48,028 nt of DNA from assembly GCA_020073615.1 (NCBI GenBank), contig JAIQEX010000038.1:1-48028 (forward strand). Direction: 5' to 3'. The position numbers and the translations under genes are program-made. Source of the stretch: Terriglobia bacterium. Its GTDB lineage: Bacteria > Acidobacteriota > Terriglobia > Bryobacterales > Bryobacteraceae. Positions 1 through 8,368 of the stretch are shown here, one piece after another. The notes under the pieces are model-generated. The model saw only the letters and a list, made by a program, of their open reading frames with translations. It was not told where the DNA came from and ran no database searches. How positions within the stretch are numbered: position 1 is the first letter of the stretch; every line of letters begins with the position of its first letter.

Positions 1-2
1 CC

Positions 3-266
3 GAGGTGGCCGACAAGATTCGCACCGAGGCTGAATACTTCGAGAGGAACGCGGAGCGCATGCGTTACCCAGCGTTTCGCCGCCAGCATCTCTTTGTCGG
101 CTCGGGTGTGATCGAGGCCGGCTGCAAGACTGTGATCGGTTCCCGACTCAAACAGTCCGGCATGTTTTGGACGGTCCGGGGTGCCAACGCCATCATCGCC
201 CTGCGGTGCTGCCAGCTCAACAACCGGTTCGAAGACTACTGGGAAGCGGGTCGGCCAGCGGCCTAA
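3..266 (+). CDS. Transposase C-terminal end (partial, cut by window edge)
   Basis: The open frame runs in from the left edge, so only the C-terminal ~87 residues of a transposase are visible. The stretch reading VGSGVIEAGCKTVIGSRLKQ, followed by SGMFW and GANAIIALRCC, is the conserved tail I associate with ISKra4-type DDE transposases. There the E of V(I)EAGC would be the last acidic catalytic residue. The family name is from memory and not verified. The frame ends cleanly at TAA and no terminal inverted repeat is obvious in the ~65 bases before the next gene. It could be an intact element extending left of the window or a truncated copy. Confidence 0.75.
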   Translation, partial: EVADKIRTEAEYFERNAERMRYPAFRRQHLFVGSGVIEAGCKTVIGSRLKQSGMFWTVRGANAIIALRCCQLNNRFEDYWEAGRPAA

Positions 267-332
267 TTCTCCACTTTTCTCCACTTCTATGTCGCGCACC
301 CGCGCGCCACAGGATAGTGGCACCATAGGATC

Positions 333-1343
333 ATGAAGAGGATGCTGCTCGTCAGTTTCGCTGCGGCCTGGTTCGCGGCGGCGCAATCACCCTATCTCGC
401 CGGGATCCGCCAGCTCACGCACGGCGGCCAGAACGCCGAAGCGTATTGGTCTCCCGATGGCAAGCGGCTCATCTTTCAGACCACGCGCGCGCCCTACGAC
501 TGCGACCAGATCTTCATCATGAATGCCGACGGCTCCGGCCAGCACCTGGTCTCCACCGGCAAGGGGCGCACCACCTGCGCCTATTTTCTGGCCGACAACC
601 GGCACATCGTCTACGCCTCCACGCATCTCGCCGCCGATGCCTGTCCCGCGCCGCCCGACCGCAGCCGCGGATACGTCTGGGGCATCTTCTCCGGCTATGA
701 CATTTTTCTGGCCACTGACTCCGGCCAGATCGAGAAGCGCCTCACCGACACCCCCGGATATGACGCCGAAGCCACCGTGAACTGGAAAACCGGTACCATT
801 CTGTACACCTCCCTGGCATCGGGCGATCTCGACCTGTGGACCATGCGCGCCGACGGTTCCGCCAAAAAACAGATCACCCATACCACCGGCTACGATGGCG
901 GCGCCGTCTTCTCCCGCGACGGCAAGCATCTGGTCTGGCGCGCCAACTACCCCAAGACTCCCGAAGAAATGGCGCACTATAAATCGCTGCTCGCCGACAA
1001 CCTGACCGCGCCCATGAAAATGGAGATCATGGTGTCCGGCGCCGGCGGCCGCAATGCCCACCCCATCACCAGTTTCGGTTGCGCCAGTTTCGCGCCCACC
1101 TTTACCCCCGACGGCCGGCAGATTCTGTTCTCCTCCAACAAGCACGATTGCGACAGCCGCCATTTCGAGTTGTACCTGGTCAATCTCGACGGCTCCGGCC
1201 TGCGGCAGGTCACGAACTTCGGCGGCTTTACCTCCTTCCCGGAGTTCTCGCCCGACGGCAAGACTCTGGTATTCTGCTCCGATCGCGATGCCAAGGAGCG
1301 CTACGAGTTCAATATCTTCACCGCGCGCTGGTCGGGTAACTGA
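333..1343 (+). CDS. Secreted TolB/PD40-type beta-propeller protein
   Basis: A 336-residue protein starting at ATG with a short signal peptide (about residues 1-18, ending AAAQS). The body carries repeated WSPDGKR/FSRDGKH/FTPDGRQ/FSPDGKT blades, each followed by a LIF/LVF strand. This is the PD40 (WD40-like) repeat seen in TolB and in many acidobacterial secreted proteins. Blades are spaced through residues ~35-330, so essentially the whole protein is one six-bladed propeller. Motifs such as MNADGSGQ and MRADGSAK sit between blades as in TolB C-terminal domains. No enzyme domain is fused. By family it should be a periplasmic binding or scaffold protein; its partner is unknown. It stands alone, upstream of a small secreted protein on the same strand. 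Confidence 0.8.
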   Translation: MKRMLLVSFAAAWFAAAQSPYLAGIRQLTHGGQNAEAYWSPDGKRLIFQTTRAPYDCDQIFIMNADGSGQHLVSTGKGRTTCAYFLADNRHIVYASTHLAADACPAPPDRSRGYVWGIFSGYDIFLATDSGQIEKRLTDTPGYDAEATVNWKTGTILYTSLASGDLDLWTMRADGSAKKQITHTTGYDGGAVFSRDGKHLVWRANYPKTPEEMAHYKSLLADNLTAPMKMEIMVSGAGGRNAHPITSFGCASFAPTFTPDGRQILFSSNKHDCDSRHFELYLVNLDGSGLRQVTNFGGFTSFPEFSPDGKTLVFCSDRDAKERYEFNIFTARWSGN

Positions 1344-1409
1344 ACGCTTGTATGAAAAAGCACAGATACTCCTTGTAACCCCCGGCCAATCCCCAACGCC
1401 TTGACCTGC

Positions 1410-1811
1410 ATGACCAAAAAGCTGCTTTTTGTAACGACCATTCTGTTCATCGCGGCATTCGCCCTTATGGCCGCGGGTGTCGACGGCAAATGGACCTATG
1501 AGCAACCGGGCAGGCAGGGCGGAAACCCCACCACCGTGACTATCACGCTGAAGAGCGACGGTGGCAGCCTGACGGGAAACGTGTCCCGGCCCGGGCGTGA
1601 CGGAAACGCCATGGAAACCCAGATCTCCGAGGGCAAAGTGGACGGAAACAACGTCTCCTTCACCACCAAGAATACGATGGGCGACAGGGAATTCGTGACC
1701 AAGTACGAAGGCACCATGTCGGGCGACGAGATCAAATTCAAGGTTACTCGTCCCGGGCGGGACGGCTCGCCGATGACCAACGAAATTACGGCCAAGCGCT
1801 CCACCACTTAG
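1410..1811 (+). CDS. Small secreted beta-rich protein (paralogue of 8369-8749)
   Basis: About 133 residues. I use the ATG at 1410 (MTKKLLFV) rather than the in-frame TTG at 1401, because the signal peptide begins there: a KK pair, then a hydrophobic run ending near ALMAAG. The mature part alternates short beta strands with Gly/Asp turns (LKSDGGSLTGNV, EGKVDGNNVSF, GTMSGDEIKFKV). The same strand order is seen in the protein at 8369-8749 (LKQDGGKLTGSV, DGKVEGDKLSF, GTVKGDEIALST), so the two are paralogues. I know of no function for this acidobacterial family; a small periplasmic or extracellular beta-sandwich or lipocalin-like fold is an inference. Confidence 0.75.
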   Translation: MTKKLLFVTTILFIAAFALMAAGVDGKWTYEQPGRQGGNPTTVTITLKSDGGSLTGNVSRPGRDGNAMETQISEGKVDGNNVSFTTKNTMGDREFVTKYEGTMSGDEIKFKVTRPGRDGSPMTNEITAKRSTT

Positions 1812-1865
1812 TAAGTGGGGTGGGCCCGAAGCTTTAGCCGGGAGGCCTGCCCCTATAATTCTGTC

Positions 1866-3092
1866 CTACTGCTGCACCACGCCGTAATATCGCGCCATCC
1901 AATACGGCAGAATGTAATCGATACCTGCGCCCTCGATGATTCCCTTGCCCCCGCCCGATAACTGGAATGGGTTGAGCTGCCACACGAAATCCGAGGGCGG
2001 CCGCTCCTCCACCGGTATCGGATGGCATGCCAGATTGGGATCGCCGCACGACGCGATCTCGCCCCGCCAGTCGACCAACACATCGGTGCGCGGCCGCTTC
2101 AGCCACGCCTCGAGATCGGCGAGCGTTTCCGCGTCGCGCGCGGCGTCGGGCCCGTTAAGCGCGCGGTCGATCATGTTGAAGTGCGCGTTCCGATGGTTGC
2201 CGGTGGTGCTCCGCACCGCGCGGAATCCGGCTTCGTACGCCAACCTGTCCGTACCGCTGTCCTCCAGTCGGATCAAGTTGTACAGGTTGATGAAGTCCAG
2301 GTTGAACTTGAAATAGGAATCGTGATCGTCCAGCGCGTCGAATCCCAGCGGCACCGGAACCGCTGGCGCCAGCGACGCCGCCGCCTGCGCGTACGCCTTT
2401 TCGAAGCGCCGCGCATTCACATGGCGGCCGATCTGCAGCAGCGCCAGTTGCTGGTCCGGCCGCAGCACAAACGTAGTGCTGGTGGAGCCGTCCGGCATTT
2501 TCACGGCCCAGCCCGCATCCAGCAGGTTGCCCAGCAGGCGAACCGCCAGCGACGCGATGCCAAAGCGTATGCGCCGGTCGCCCACCAGGTCGTACGCCGC
2601 GCCCAGCCCGAAGAAGACCCCGGAGTACTGGTCGCGCGAAGTGTTGCCCACCCACATCCAGGACTTTCCGTGCAGCGTCGAATGGAAGATCCCGTTGGCC
2701 GCCTCTTCGCTCGCAATGGCGGCGGCGTAGGGCGAATCGGCGGGGATGGCACAGCGCGCCAGCACGCCGGTGCCGGTAACGTCCCGGAGCAGCGCCAACC
2801 CGGCCAGTGCCGCGCGTAGATTGGCCAGCGCCGCGGGCGAGCTCGTCACCTTGTAGCGGAAAGCCTCGGCCGCCAGGTAGTGGCCCGTCCACAGCGCGGA
2901 ATCCCCGCAGCGCGTGTAGTTGACGATGCTCACTCCGCCGGCGTCGAAGACCGGGTTGAGAACGGTGCCATACGGCACATGCCGCGCCTGAATCGTGGCA
3001 TCAATCGCCAGCGCATCCTGCTCGGCAGCGTGGAGCGGAACGAAAACCAGAAGCAGCAGCCAGAAAAAACGGAAAACCTGAAGGTATTGCAT
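1866..3092 (-). CDS. Secreted protein of unknown function, 408 aa
   Basis: Begins with a clear signal peptide (FFWLLLLVFVPLHAAEQ, cleavage near residue 23). The rest is soluble and helix-rich, with regularly spaced aromatic and small residues (GHYLAAEAFRY, FFGLGAAYDLVGDRR, DFINLYNLIRLEDSG). This looks like the (alpha/alpha)-toroid pattern of secreted glycan-processing or prenyl-binding proteins, but I see no catalytic signature I can name. There are several Cys residues (C-GDS near the N-terminus, ASCGDPNLACH near the end) that could form disulfides. It begins 48 bp after the DinB gene on the same strand and may be the last gene of that transcript. Function unassigned. Confidence 0.75.
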   Translation of the reverse strand: MQYLQVFRFFWLLLLVFVPLHAAEQDALAIDATIQARHVPYGTVLNPVFDAGGVSIVNYTRCGDSALWTGHYLAAEAFRYKVTSSPAALANLRAALAGLALLRDVTGTGVLARCAIPADSPYAAAIASEEAANGIFHSTLHGKSWMWVGNTSRDQYSGVFFGLGAAYDLVGDRRIRFGIASLAVRLLGNLLDAGWAVKMPDGSTSTTFVLRPDQQLALLQIGRHVNARRFEKAYAQAAASLAPAVPVPLGFDALDDHDSYFKFNLDFINLYNLIRLEDSGTDRLAYEAGFRAVRSTTGNHRNAHFNMIDRALNGPDAARDAETLADLEAWLKRPRTDVLVDWRGEIASCGDPNLACHPIPVEERPPSDFVWQLNPFQLSGGGKGIIEGAGIDYILPYWMARYYGVVQQ

Positions 3093-3140
3093 GGGCCCGG
3101 TGATTTCAATTTTATCGTAGAACGCCAGGCCGGCGGAGCG

Positions 3141-3656
3141 TCATGGCTTCAGCTCGTAATCGCGGCCCAGCGAGCCCGCGCCCGCCAGGTACTTCCGCGC
3201 GCGCGCCAACTCGGCCACCTGGCGCACGTGCCCCAGATCGTGCAGCGCCCACTCGTGCAGCATCTGCGCCAGCGTGATGGGGCCCGCCGCGCGATGCAGC
3301 GCCACGCGCGCGCCCGCCTCCGCAGGCAGACTCCGCAGGTACTCCACGTTGCTTTCGCGCTGCTCCTCGAAATGGTCGAAAGCGTCCTCCGCGTCGGCGT
3401 CGCGGTAAAGGTCCAGGTGCATCTGCGCGTCGTCGGGCTCCAGCTCCGGCCGCTCTTCGCTCATGAAGCGGTCCACGCGCAAACGATAGCAGTGCCCTTC
3501 GCTGTGCGAAAGGTGGGCCAGCACCTCGGCGATGGAAAAGCGGCCGGGCGCGGGCTTCCACTGCGCGTCCCCTTCCGACAGTTCGCTCATCAGCCCGCGC
3601 AGAATCGCGGGCGTCGCCTCCAGCAGGTCCAGGCAGGGAAGTCCGGTGTCGGCCAT
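3141..3656 (-). CDS. DinB-family metal-binding four-helix protein
   Basis: 171 residues, the usual size for DinB/YfiT-like proteins. The family metal triad is visible: His48 in VLAHLSH, and His139 and His143 in the HDLGHVRQ motif of the last helices. The N-terminal WKPAPGRFSIAEVLAHL segment matches the typical start ('W.P..G.WSI.EVL.HL'). Members bind a divalent metal and some are thiol-dependent S-transferases (bacillithiol or mycothiol), but the substrate cannot be read from sequence. The start lies 4 bp after the stop of the upstream reductase gene, so it is probably co-transcribed with the rsbU-like/nnr/tsaE/reductase set. Confidence 0.85.
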   Translation of the reverse strand: MADTGLPCLDLLEATPAILRGLMSELSEGDAQWKPAPGRFSIAEVLAHLSHSEGHCYRLRVDRFMSEERPELEPDDAQMHLDLYRDADAEDAFDHFEEQRESNVEYLRSLPAEAGARVALHRAAGPITLAQMLHEWALHDLGHVRQVAELARARKYLAGAGSLGRDYELKP

Positions 3657-3660
3657 CTCC

Positions 3661-4446
3661 TCATCCTACGATGTTTTCTCCGCCGTCCACGTGCAGGGTA
3701 TTGCCCGTGAGCCAGTAGGTGGCCGGATGGCACAGCGCGGCGATCGAGCGCGCCACGTCCTCGGGCTGCGTCAGGCGCCCGCTGGGGTTGCGCTGGCGGG
3801 CGATGGCCATCAGTTTTTCGTAGCCCGGAATCAGGCGCAGCGCGGGCGTGTCGGTGACCCCCGCCAGAATGGCGTTGGCCGTGATCCCCGCCGGCGCCAG
3901 CTCCAGCGCGAGCTGCCGGATGTGCGCTTCGATGATGGCCTTGGCCGCGCTCACCGGGCCGTACTGCGGAATGGCCCGGGTGCCGCCCGCGCTGGTCATG
4001 GCGAAAATGCGCGCGCCTTTATCCAGCAGCCCCGCCCACAGGCACTCCTGCACCCAATAAACCAGCGAGTGGCCCATGACGTCGGCGGTCAATTCGAGCT
4101 GGTGCCTGGAGGCCACGTCCTCGGCACCGGCCAGCGGCTTGAGCGCGCCGAAGGCGAGCGAATGCATCAACACGCGCACCGTGCCCGGCTGGGCGGCCAG
4201 CCGCTGCTTGATCTGCTCCATGCATTCCTTGCGCTTGTCGTCGAGCGCGGCGTTGAAGTTGAAGTACTGCGCTTCGCGTCCCAGCTCGTGGATCTTCTGC
4301 TCGATCTCGACGATGTGGCCGAGCTTGTCGCGGCGGTCCAGGTGGACTCCGAAAATATTCATCCCGGCGCGCGCCAGCTCGATGGCGGTGGCCTCGCCGA
4401 ATCCGCTGCTGGCCCCGAGAATGAGGGCCCAAGGTTGTTTGCTCAT
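3661..4446 (-). CDS. SDR oxidoreductase, enoyl-ACP reductase (FabI/FabL)-like
   Basis: 261 residues with a Rossmann fold. The N-terminal nucleotide motif is GASSGFG (11-17). The active site has Tyr162 and Lys169 separated by six residues (YGPVSAAK). That Y-x6-K spacing is characteristic of enoyl-ACP reductases FabI and FabL; classical SDRs have Y-x3-K. The text around LMHSLAFG is FabI-like. The C-terminal part (LALELAPAGITANAI, GVTDTPALR, GRLTQPEDVA, LHVDGGENIVG) resembles FabL. So the last, NAD(P)H-dependent step of fatty-acid elongation is the likely reaction. Start: the ATG at 4446 overlaps the tsaE stop by four bases (ATGA), which indicates translational coupling; a longer upstream frame is only an overlap with tsaE. 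A different SDR activity remains possible. Confidence 0.8.
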   Translation of the reverse strand: MSKQPWALILGASSGFGEATAIELARAGMNIFGVHLDRRDKLGHIVEIEQKIHELGREAQYFNFNAALDDKRKECMEQIKQRLAAQPGTVRVLMHSLAFGALKPLAGAEDVASRHQLELTADVMGHSLVYWVQECLWAGLLDKGARIFAMTSAGGTRAIPQYGPVSAAKAIIEAHIRQLALELAPAGITANAILAGVTDTPALRLIPGYEKLMAIARQRNPSGRLTQPEDVARSIAALCHPATYWLTGNTLHVDGGENIVG

Positions 4447-4859
4447 GGTGTGACTTCCACTTCCCTTTCGTCGTCCCCCACGGTGCGGATACGAATCTCG
4501 GTCCGCTCGGCCGGCATCAGTTGCGGAAAGCGCTCGCCCCACTCGATGAGCACCAGCGCGTCGCGGTCGAACAACTCCTCCAGCCCCAGGGTGGCCAGTT
4601 CGCGCGCCTCCTCCAGCCGGTACAGATCCACATGATACACGCGGCCGCCGCCGTACTCGTGGATCAGGGTGAAGGTGGGGCTGGAAACTTCATCCGCCGG
4701 CGCCGCGCCCAGCCCGCTCACGATTCCTTTGGCCAGCATGGTTTTCCCTGCGCCCAGCGAGCCGGTAAGCAGCACCACTCCGCGCGCCGGCAAGGTGCGC
4801 GCCAGCCTCTCCCCCAGGGAGATGGTTTCCGCCTCAGAGGCCGTCCGGTAGGTGGGCAC
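4443..4859 (-). CDS. tsaE: tRNA threonylcarbamoyladenosine biosynthesis protein TsaE
   Basis: 138 residues. The Walker A is GSLGAGKT (33-40). It is followed by the family-specific SSPTFTLIHEY motif and VYHVDLYRL, then VLIEWGERFPQLMP near the C-terminus. This arrangement is diagnostic of TsaE (YjeE), the ATPase that works with TsaB and TsaD to install t6A37 on ANN-decoding tRNAs in the cytoplasm. The start is GTG at 4859, inside the last 26 bp of nnr, with a GGAGG close upstream. The stop overlaps the next gene's ATG (ATGA). tsaE adjacent to or fused with nnr is a common bacterial arrangement, which supports the call. tsaB and tsaD are not in the window. Confidence 0.95.
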   Translation of the reverse strand: MPTYRTASEAETISLGERLARTLPARGVVLLTGSLGAGKTMLAKGIVSGLGAAPADEVSSPTFTLIHEYGGGRVYHVDLYRLEEARELATLGLEELFDRDALVLIEWGERFPQLMPAERTEIRIRTVGDDEREVEVTP

Positions 4860-6369
4860 ATGCCTCCATGGCTTCGGGAAGGTATTGCAGAATGTCCGTG
4901 GCGATCAAAGCCTTCTCTCCCAAGGCGCGCGCCCCCACCTCGCCCGCCAGGCCGTGCAGATAAACGGCCGCCGCCACCGCTTCGTCCGGCTGCTGGGGGA
5001 ACTGCGCCAGGAATCCGGCGATCATCCCCGTGAGCACATCGCCGCTGCCGCCCGTGCCCAGAGCGGGCGTGCCCGTGGGGTTGATCCACACGCGGCCGTC
5101 GGCGAACGCGATCGCCGTGCGCTCGCCCTTCAGCACCAGGGTGACGCCGTGCCCGGTGGCGAACCGCCGCGCCGCGCCCACGCGGTCTTTCTGGATTTCG
5201 GCGGTAGTCTGGCCGGTCAGGCGCGCCATTTCGCCGGGATGCGGCGTGAGCACGCGTATGCGGCCGGTGGGCCCCGGAGGCTGCGCTACCAGCGCATCGG
5301 CATCGACCACCATGGGTTGCTCGAACGCGCCCATCGAGCTCTTGACCAGCTCGGCCGTGCCGGGGTCCCGCCCCAGTCCCGGCCCCATGGCGATGACCGT
5401 TTTGCCCTCGGCAACATCTTCCAGGCCGGCGTTGAACGCAATCGAGCCGTGCGCGGTCTCCTGGAGCGGTTCGGTCATCAGCTCGGGAGCGTGCGCGGCG
5501 ATCTCCGCAATCGCGCTTCGCGCCGAAGCCACCGTCACCAGCCCCGCGCCCGCGCGCAGCGCGCCGAGGCCGGTCAGGGCGGCCGCCCCCGTCTTGCCGC
5601 GCGACCCCGCCACCACCAGCACATGCCCGAACGTGCCCTTGTGCCCGCCCCGCGGACGCGGCGCCAGCAGGGCGCGGAACATCGCCGGCTCCACCAGCGA
5701 CAAAAAACACGAATCGTCGTTCTCGTATAACTCCGGCGGGCTGCCGATGGCGCGCACCGCCAGCTCTCCTACCCGGCCGCAATTGGGCGGCAACACCTGC
5801 GCCACTTTCGGCGCCGTGAACGTCACGGTATAGTCCGCGCGCGCCTGCTCGCCCACCGGCTCCGCCGAATCGCTCGGCATTCCCGAGGGAATATCCACTG
5901 CCACTACTTTCGCCAGCGGAAAGCCGCCGTTGATCTCGCGAATGCCTTCCAGCATGCGCCCCGTGGCCGGCCCGGCAATTCCGGTTCCCAGCAGCGCATC
6001 CACCACCAGCGTGGCGTTCCGCGCCCCCGCCGGTATCTCCCGCGCCAGCGGGCAGCCGCACGCTTCGAGCATGCGGTAGTTCGCCGCCGCATCGCCCTTC
6101 AGCTCATCCGGCGCCGCCAGCAGCACCACGTCGAGCGCCCGCGGATGGAAGCGCGTGAAGAGCTGCCGCGCCACCACCATGCCATCGCCGCCGTTGTTCC
6201 CCTTGCCGCACAGCACCACGATGCGCTGCCCGGAAACGGGCGCGAAACGTTCCGCCAGAAACTCCACCACCCGGCTGCCGGCATTCTCCATCAGGACGAT
6301 CCCGGGAATGCCCATCTCCGACGTCCGCCGGTCCACTTCCCGCATCTGCGCCGCGCTGAGGACTTTCAT
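4834..6369 (-). CDS. nnr: Bifunctional NAD(P)H-hydrate epimerase/dehydratase Nnr
   Basis: 511 residues, full length for the fused enzyme that repairs hydrated NAD(P)H. The N-terminal YjeF_N epimerase (about 1-210) has GKGNNGGDG (55-63), D124 in VVDALLGTG and the VDIPSGM loop. The C-terminal ribokinase-like dehydratase (about 225-511) has GHKGTFGHVLV, LTPHPGE (374-380) and NPTGTPALGTGGSGDVL with the catalytic Asp at 444. Both halves look intact. The ATG at 6369 overlaps the stop of the RsbU-like gene (ATGA), and the 3' end overlaps tsaE, so the set is an overlapped operon. The open frame extends far upstream of this ATG only because it shadows the phosphatase gene. Confidence 0.95.
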   Translation of the reverse strand: MKVLSAAQMREVDRRTSEMGIPGIVLMENAGSRVVEFLAERFAPVSGQRIVVLCGKGNNGGDGMVVARQLFTRFHPRALDVVLLAAPDELKGDAAANYRMLEACGCPLAREIPAGARNATLVVDALLGTGIAGPATGRMLEGIREINGGFPLAKVVAVDIPSGMPSDSAEPVGEQARADYTVTFTAPKVAQVLPPNCGRVGELAVRAIGSPPELYENDDSCFLSLVEPAMFRALLAPRPRGGHKGTFGHVLVVAGSRGKTGAAALTGLGALRAGAGLVTVASARSAIAEIAAHAPELMTEPLQETAHGSIAFNAGLEDVAEGKTVIAMGPGLGRDPGTAELVKSSMGAFEQPMVVDADALVAQPPGPTGRIRVLTPHPGEMARLTGQTTAEIQKDRVGAARRFATGHGVTLVLKGERTAIAFADGRVWINPTGTPALGTGGSGDVLTGMIAGFLAQFPQQPDEAVAAAVYLHGLAGEVGARALGEKALIATDILQYLPEAMEACAHLPDGL

Positions 6370-8261
6370 ATACGCCTTGCCAGCACCATCGTCATATCGT
6401 CCTGCAACTCCGAAGAGCCGGTCCACAGGACCACCGCCTCCATGGTGAGCGCGATGATTTCCGCCGAATCGGCGCGCGCGTACTTCACCAGCAGGTCCTT
6501 CAACCGATCCTCGCCGAACATCTCTCCGTAGGCATTCTCCGGCTCGACGATGCCGTCTGTGTAGGCCATCAGAACGTCGCCGTGCTCCAGCGTCACCGTC
6601 TTCTCCTCGTAGGTGGCGAAGGGAAACGCGCCCACCACCGTGCCCGTCGATTCCATCATCTGAAACGCGCCGCCGCGCAGGATCATGGGCGCCAGATGCC
6701 CGGCATTGGTGTACGTCAGCGCGTGATTCGCTTCGTCGTACATGGCGAAGTAGAAGGTGGCGTACTTCTCCGGGGCCGTGGTGGCGTAGAGCTGCCGGTT
6801 CAAGGTCGACACCATGTAGGCCGTGGAAAGAACGTGCGGCGCCTCGCCGTCGCGCGCGGTCAACTGCATGCGCATGGTGGATTGAATGGTGGCCATCAGC
6901 AGCGCCGCGGAGATTCCCTTCCCCGCCACGTCGCCGATGGCGAAGGCCAGCCCGTCGTTGGGCAGCGGCATGAAATCGTAGTAGTCGCCCGACACCATGC
7001 GGGCCGGATGGCACACGCCCTTCAACTCCAGCGTCTTGACGTAAGGAACGTCCTTCGGGAAAAGCTGGTTCTGCACCTCGCGCGCGATCTCCAGCTCCGA
7101 CTCCAGCCGCTCCTTTTCTTTGGCCACCACCAGCAGCCGCCCCAGGTTTTCCGTCATGGTGTTGAACGACGAGTTCAGCTCCGCCAGTTGGTCGTTCCCT
7201 TTCACCGGAATCCGGTAGGAGAAATCGGCTTCTTTGACGTGCAGCGTGCCTTCATACAGCTCGTGCACCGCGCCGGTGATGGTGCGGCTCAGTTGGATGC
7301 CCGCCACCAACGAAACCATCTCCACCAGGAAAAACAGAATGCCTACCACCACAAACACGGTCATCGCCAGTCCGGCCCAGTCCAGGGTCTGGAAAACCGC
7401 GCCCAGCACCGCGGACATGCGCGTGTTGACCAGCAGGACCAGATCCCTGCGGGCATCGGGGGAATCCCACCGGGGCACCGAAACGGGATAAAAGCCCCGC
7501 AACCGGAAGTCGAACAGGTTGCTGGGCGGCGGGATATGCGATTCCCGCGCATGCCCGCCCACCAGCGGTACGAAGTTCACGTCTCCCAGCCCCGGCACCA
7601 GTCCGGCCAGCAAATCCAGGGTGACGGGCGCCAGCACGGTCACCTCCTGGCCGTCGGCCGCCACGTGCGCCCAGGCGCAGAGCCGATCGTCGTTCCCCTC
7701 TCGTTTCACAATGAGGCCGGATGCGCGCTTCCACGCCGGCGGCGGATGCGCCAGGCGCGTGGCCGGCGGATAGCGTATCTCGCGCTCGCCCGTCACCAGC
7801 AGTTGAAAGTCGGGGAAGGCGCCGCGCGCGATCATGGCGAAGCGATTCAGCGCGAGTTCGGGATCCCTGGCCGGAAAGCGCGCCAGCCCCTCCGCCAGGC
7901 GGAGCAGGTTGGCCTCACGGTGCGATAGCTCCGTGTTCACCAGGTAAACGGCCATCTGCCCGATCACCCAGTAGCCGGCGACTCCCACCAGCGAAAGGAT
8001 GAGCACAATGGGCACCACGGCGATGAACAGGTACGCTACGATCAGCCGGTTGCGCAGCCGCCAGATGGCTTTGCGCATGCCGCGCCGCGCCAGGCGAAAA
8101 AGAGCCACTAGTCCGAAAAGAAACGCCGCGAGCCCGGCCAGCACCCGCGCCGTGGGCAATATGCCGGAGAAATACAGCGGGACGTAGACCGCGACGGCGA
8201 TGAGAAAGGCCTTCTCCACGCGGCCCAACCGGCGCCAGTGCGCCCCATAGCCTTTCTCCAT
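6366..8261 (-). CDS. Membrane-bound PP2C/SpoIIE-type serine phosphatase (RsbU-like) with HAMP
   Basis: 631 residues. Order: hydrophobic segments at about 16-58 and 70-102; an extracytoplasmic sensor region (~105-295) without a named motif; a further membrane helix (~297-325); a HAMP linker (LSRTITGAVHELYEGTL through NSSFNTMTENLGRL); a short coiled coil (KEKERLESELEIAREVQNQLFP); then a SpoIIE/PP2C phosphatase. The last has the metal-binding Asp residues in SGDYYDF and IGDVAGKG, later AYTDGIVE and the terminal DDMTMVL. By family it dephosphorylates an anti-sigma-factor antagonist (STAS protein) in a partner-switch cascade. No STAS or HATPase partner is encoded nearby, so its target is unknown. 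It is the first gene of the overlapped minus-strand operon. Confidence 0.9.
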   Translation of the reverse strand: MEKGYGAHWRRLGRVEKAFLIAVAVYVPLYFSGILPTARVLAGLAAFLFGLVALFRLARRGMRKAIWRLRNRLIVAYLFIAVVPIVLILSLVGVAGYWVIGQMAVYLVNTELSHREANLLRLAEGLARFPARDPELALNRFAMIARGAFPDFQLLVTGEREIRYPPATRLAHPPPAWKRASGLIVKREGNDDRLCAWAHVAADGQEVTVLAPVTLDLLAGLVPGLGDVNFVPLVGGHARESHIPPPSNLFDFRLRGFYPVSVPRWDSPDARRDLVLLVNTRMSAVLGAVFQTLDWAGLAMTVFVVVGILFFLVEMVSLVAGIQLSRTITGAVHELYEGTLHVKEADFSYRIPVKGNDQLAELNSSFNTMTENLGRLLVVAKEKERLESELEIAREVQNQLFPKDVPYVKTLELKGVCHPARMVSGDYYDFMPLPNDGLAFAIGDVAGKGISAALLMATIQSTMRMQLTARDGEAPHVLSTAYMVSTLNRQLYATTAPEKYATFYFAMYDEANHALTYTNAGHLAPMILRGGAFQMMESTGTVVGAFPFATYEEKTVTLEHGDVLMAYTDGIVEPENAYGEMFGEDRLKDLLVKYARADSAEIIALTMEAVVLWTGSSELQDDMTMVLARRI

Positions 8262-8368
8262 AGCTCCAGACTACACCGTGCGTTGCCGGGCCGCGACCGT
8301 AAGGGGACCCTTTTTGCGCCTTTCCCGCGCCGGTGGCGTAGCGCAATCGTTGCGGGTATACTCACAGA

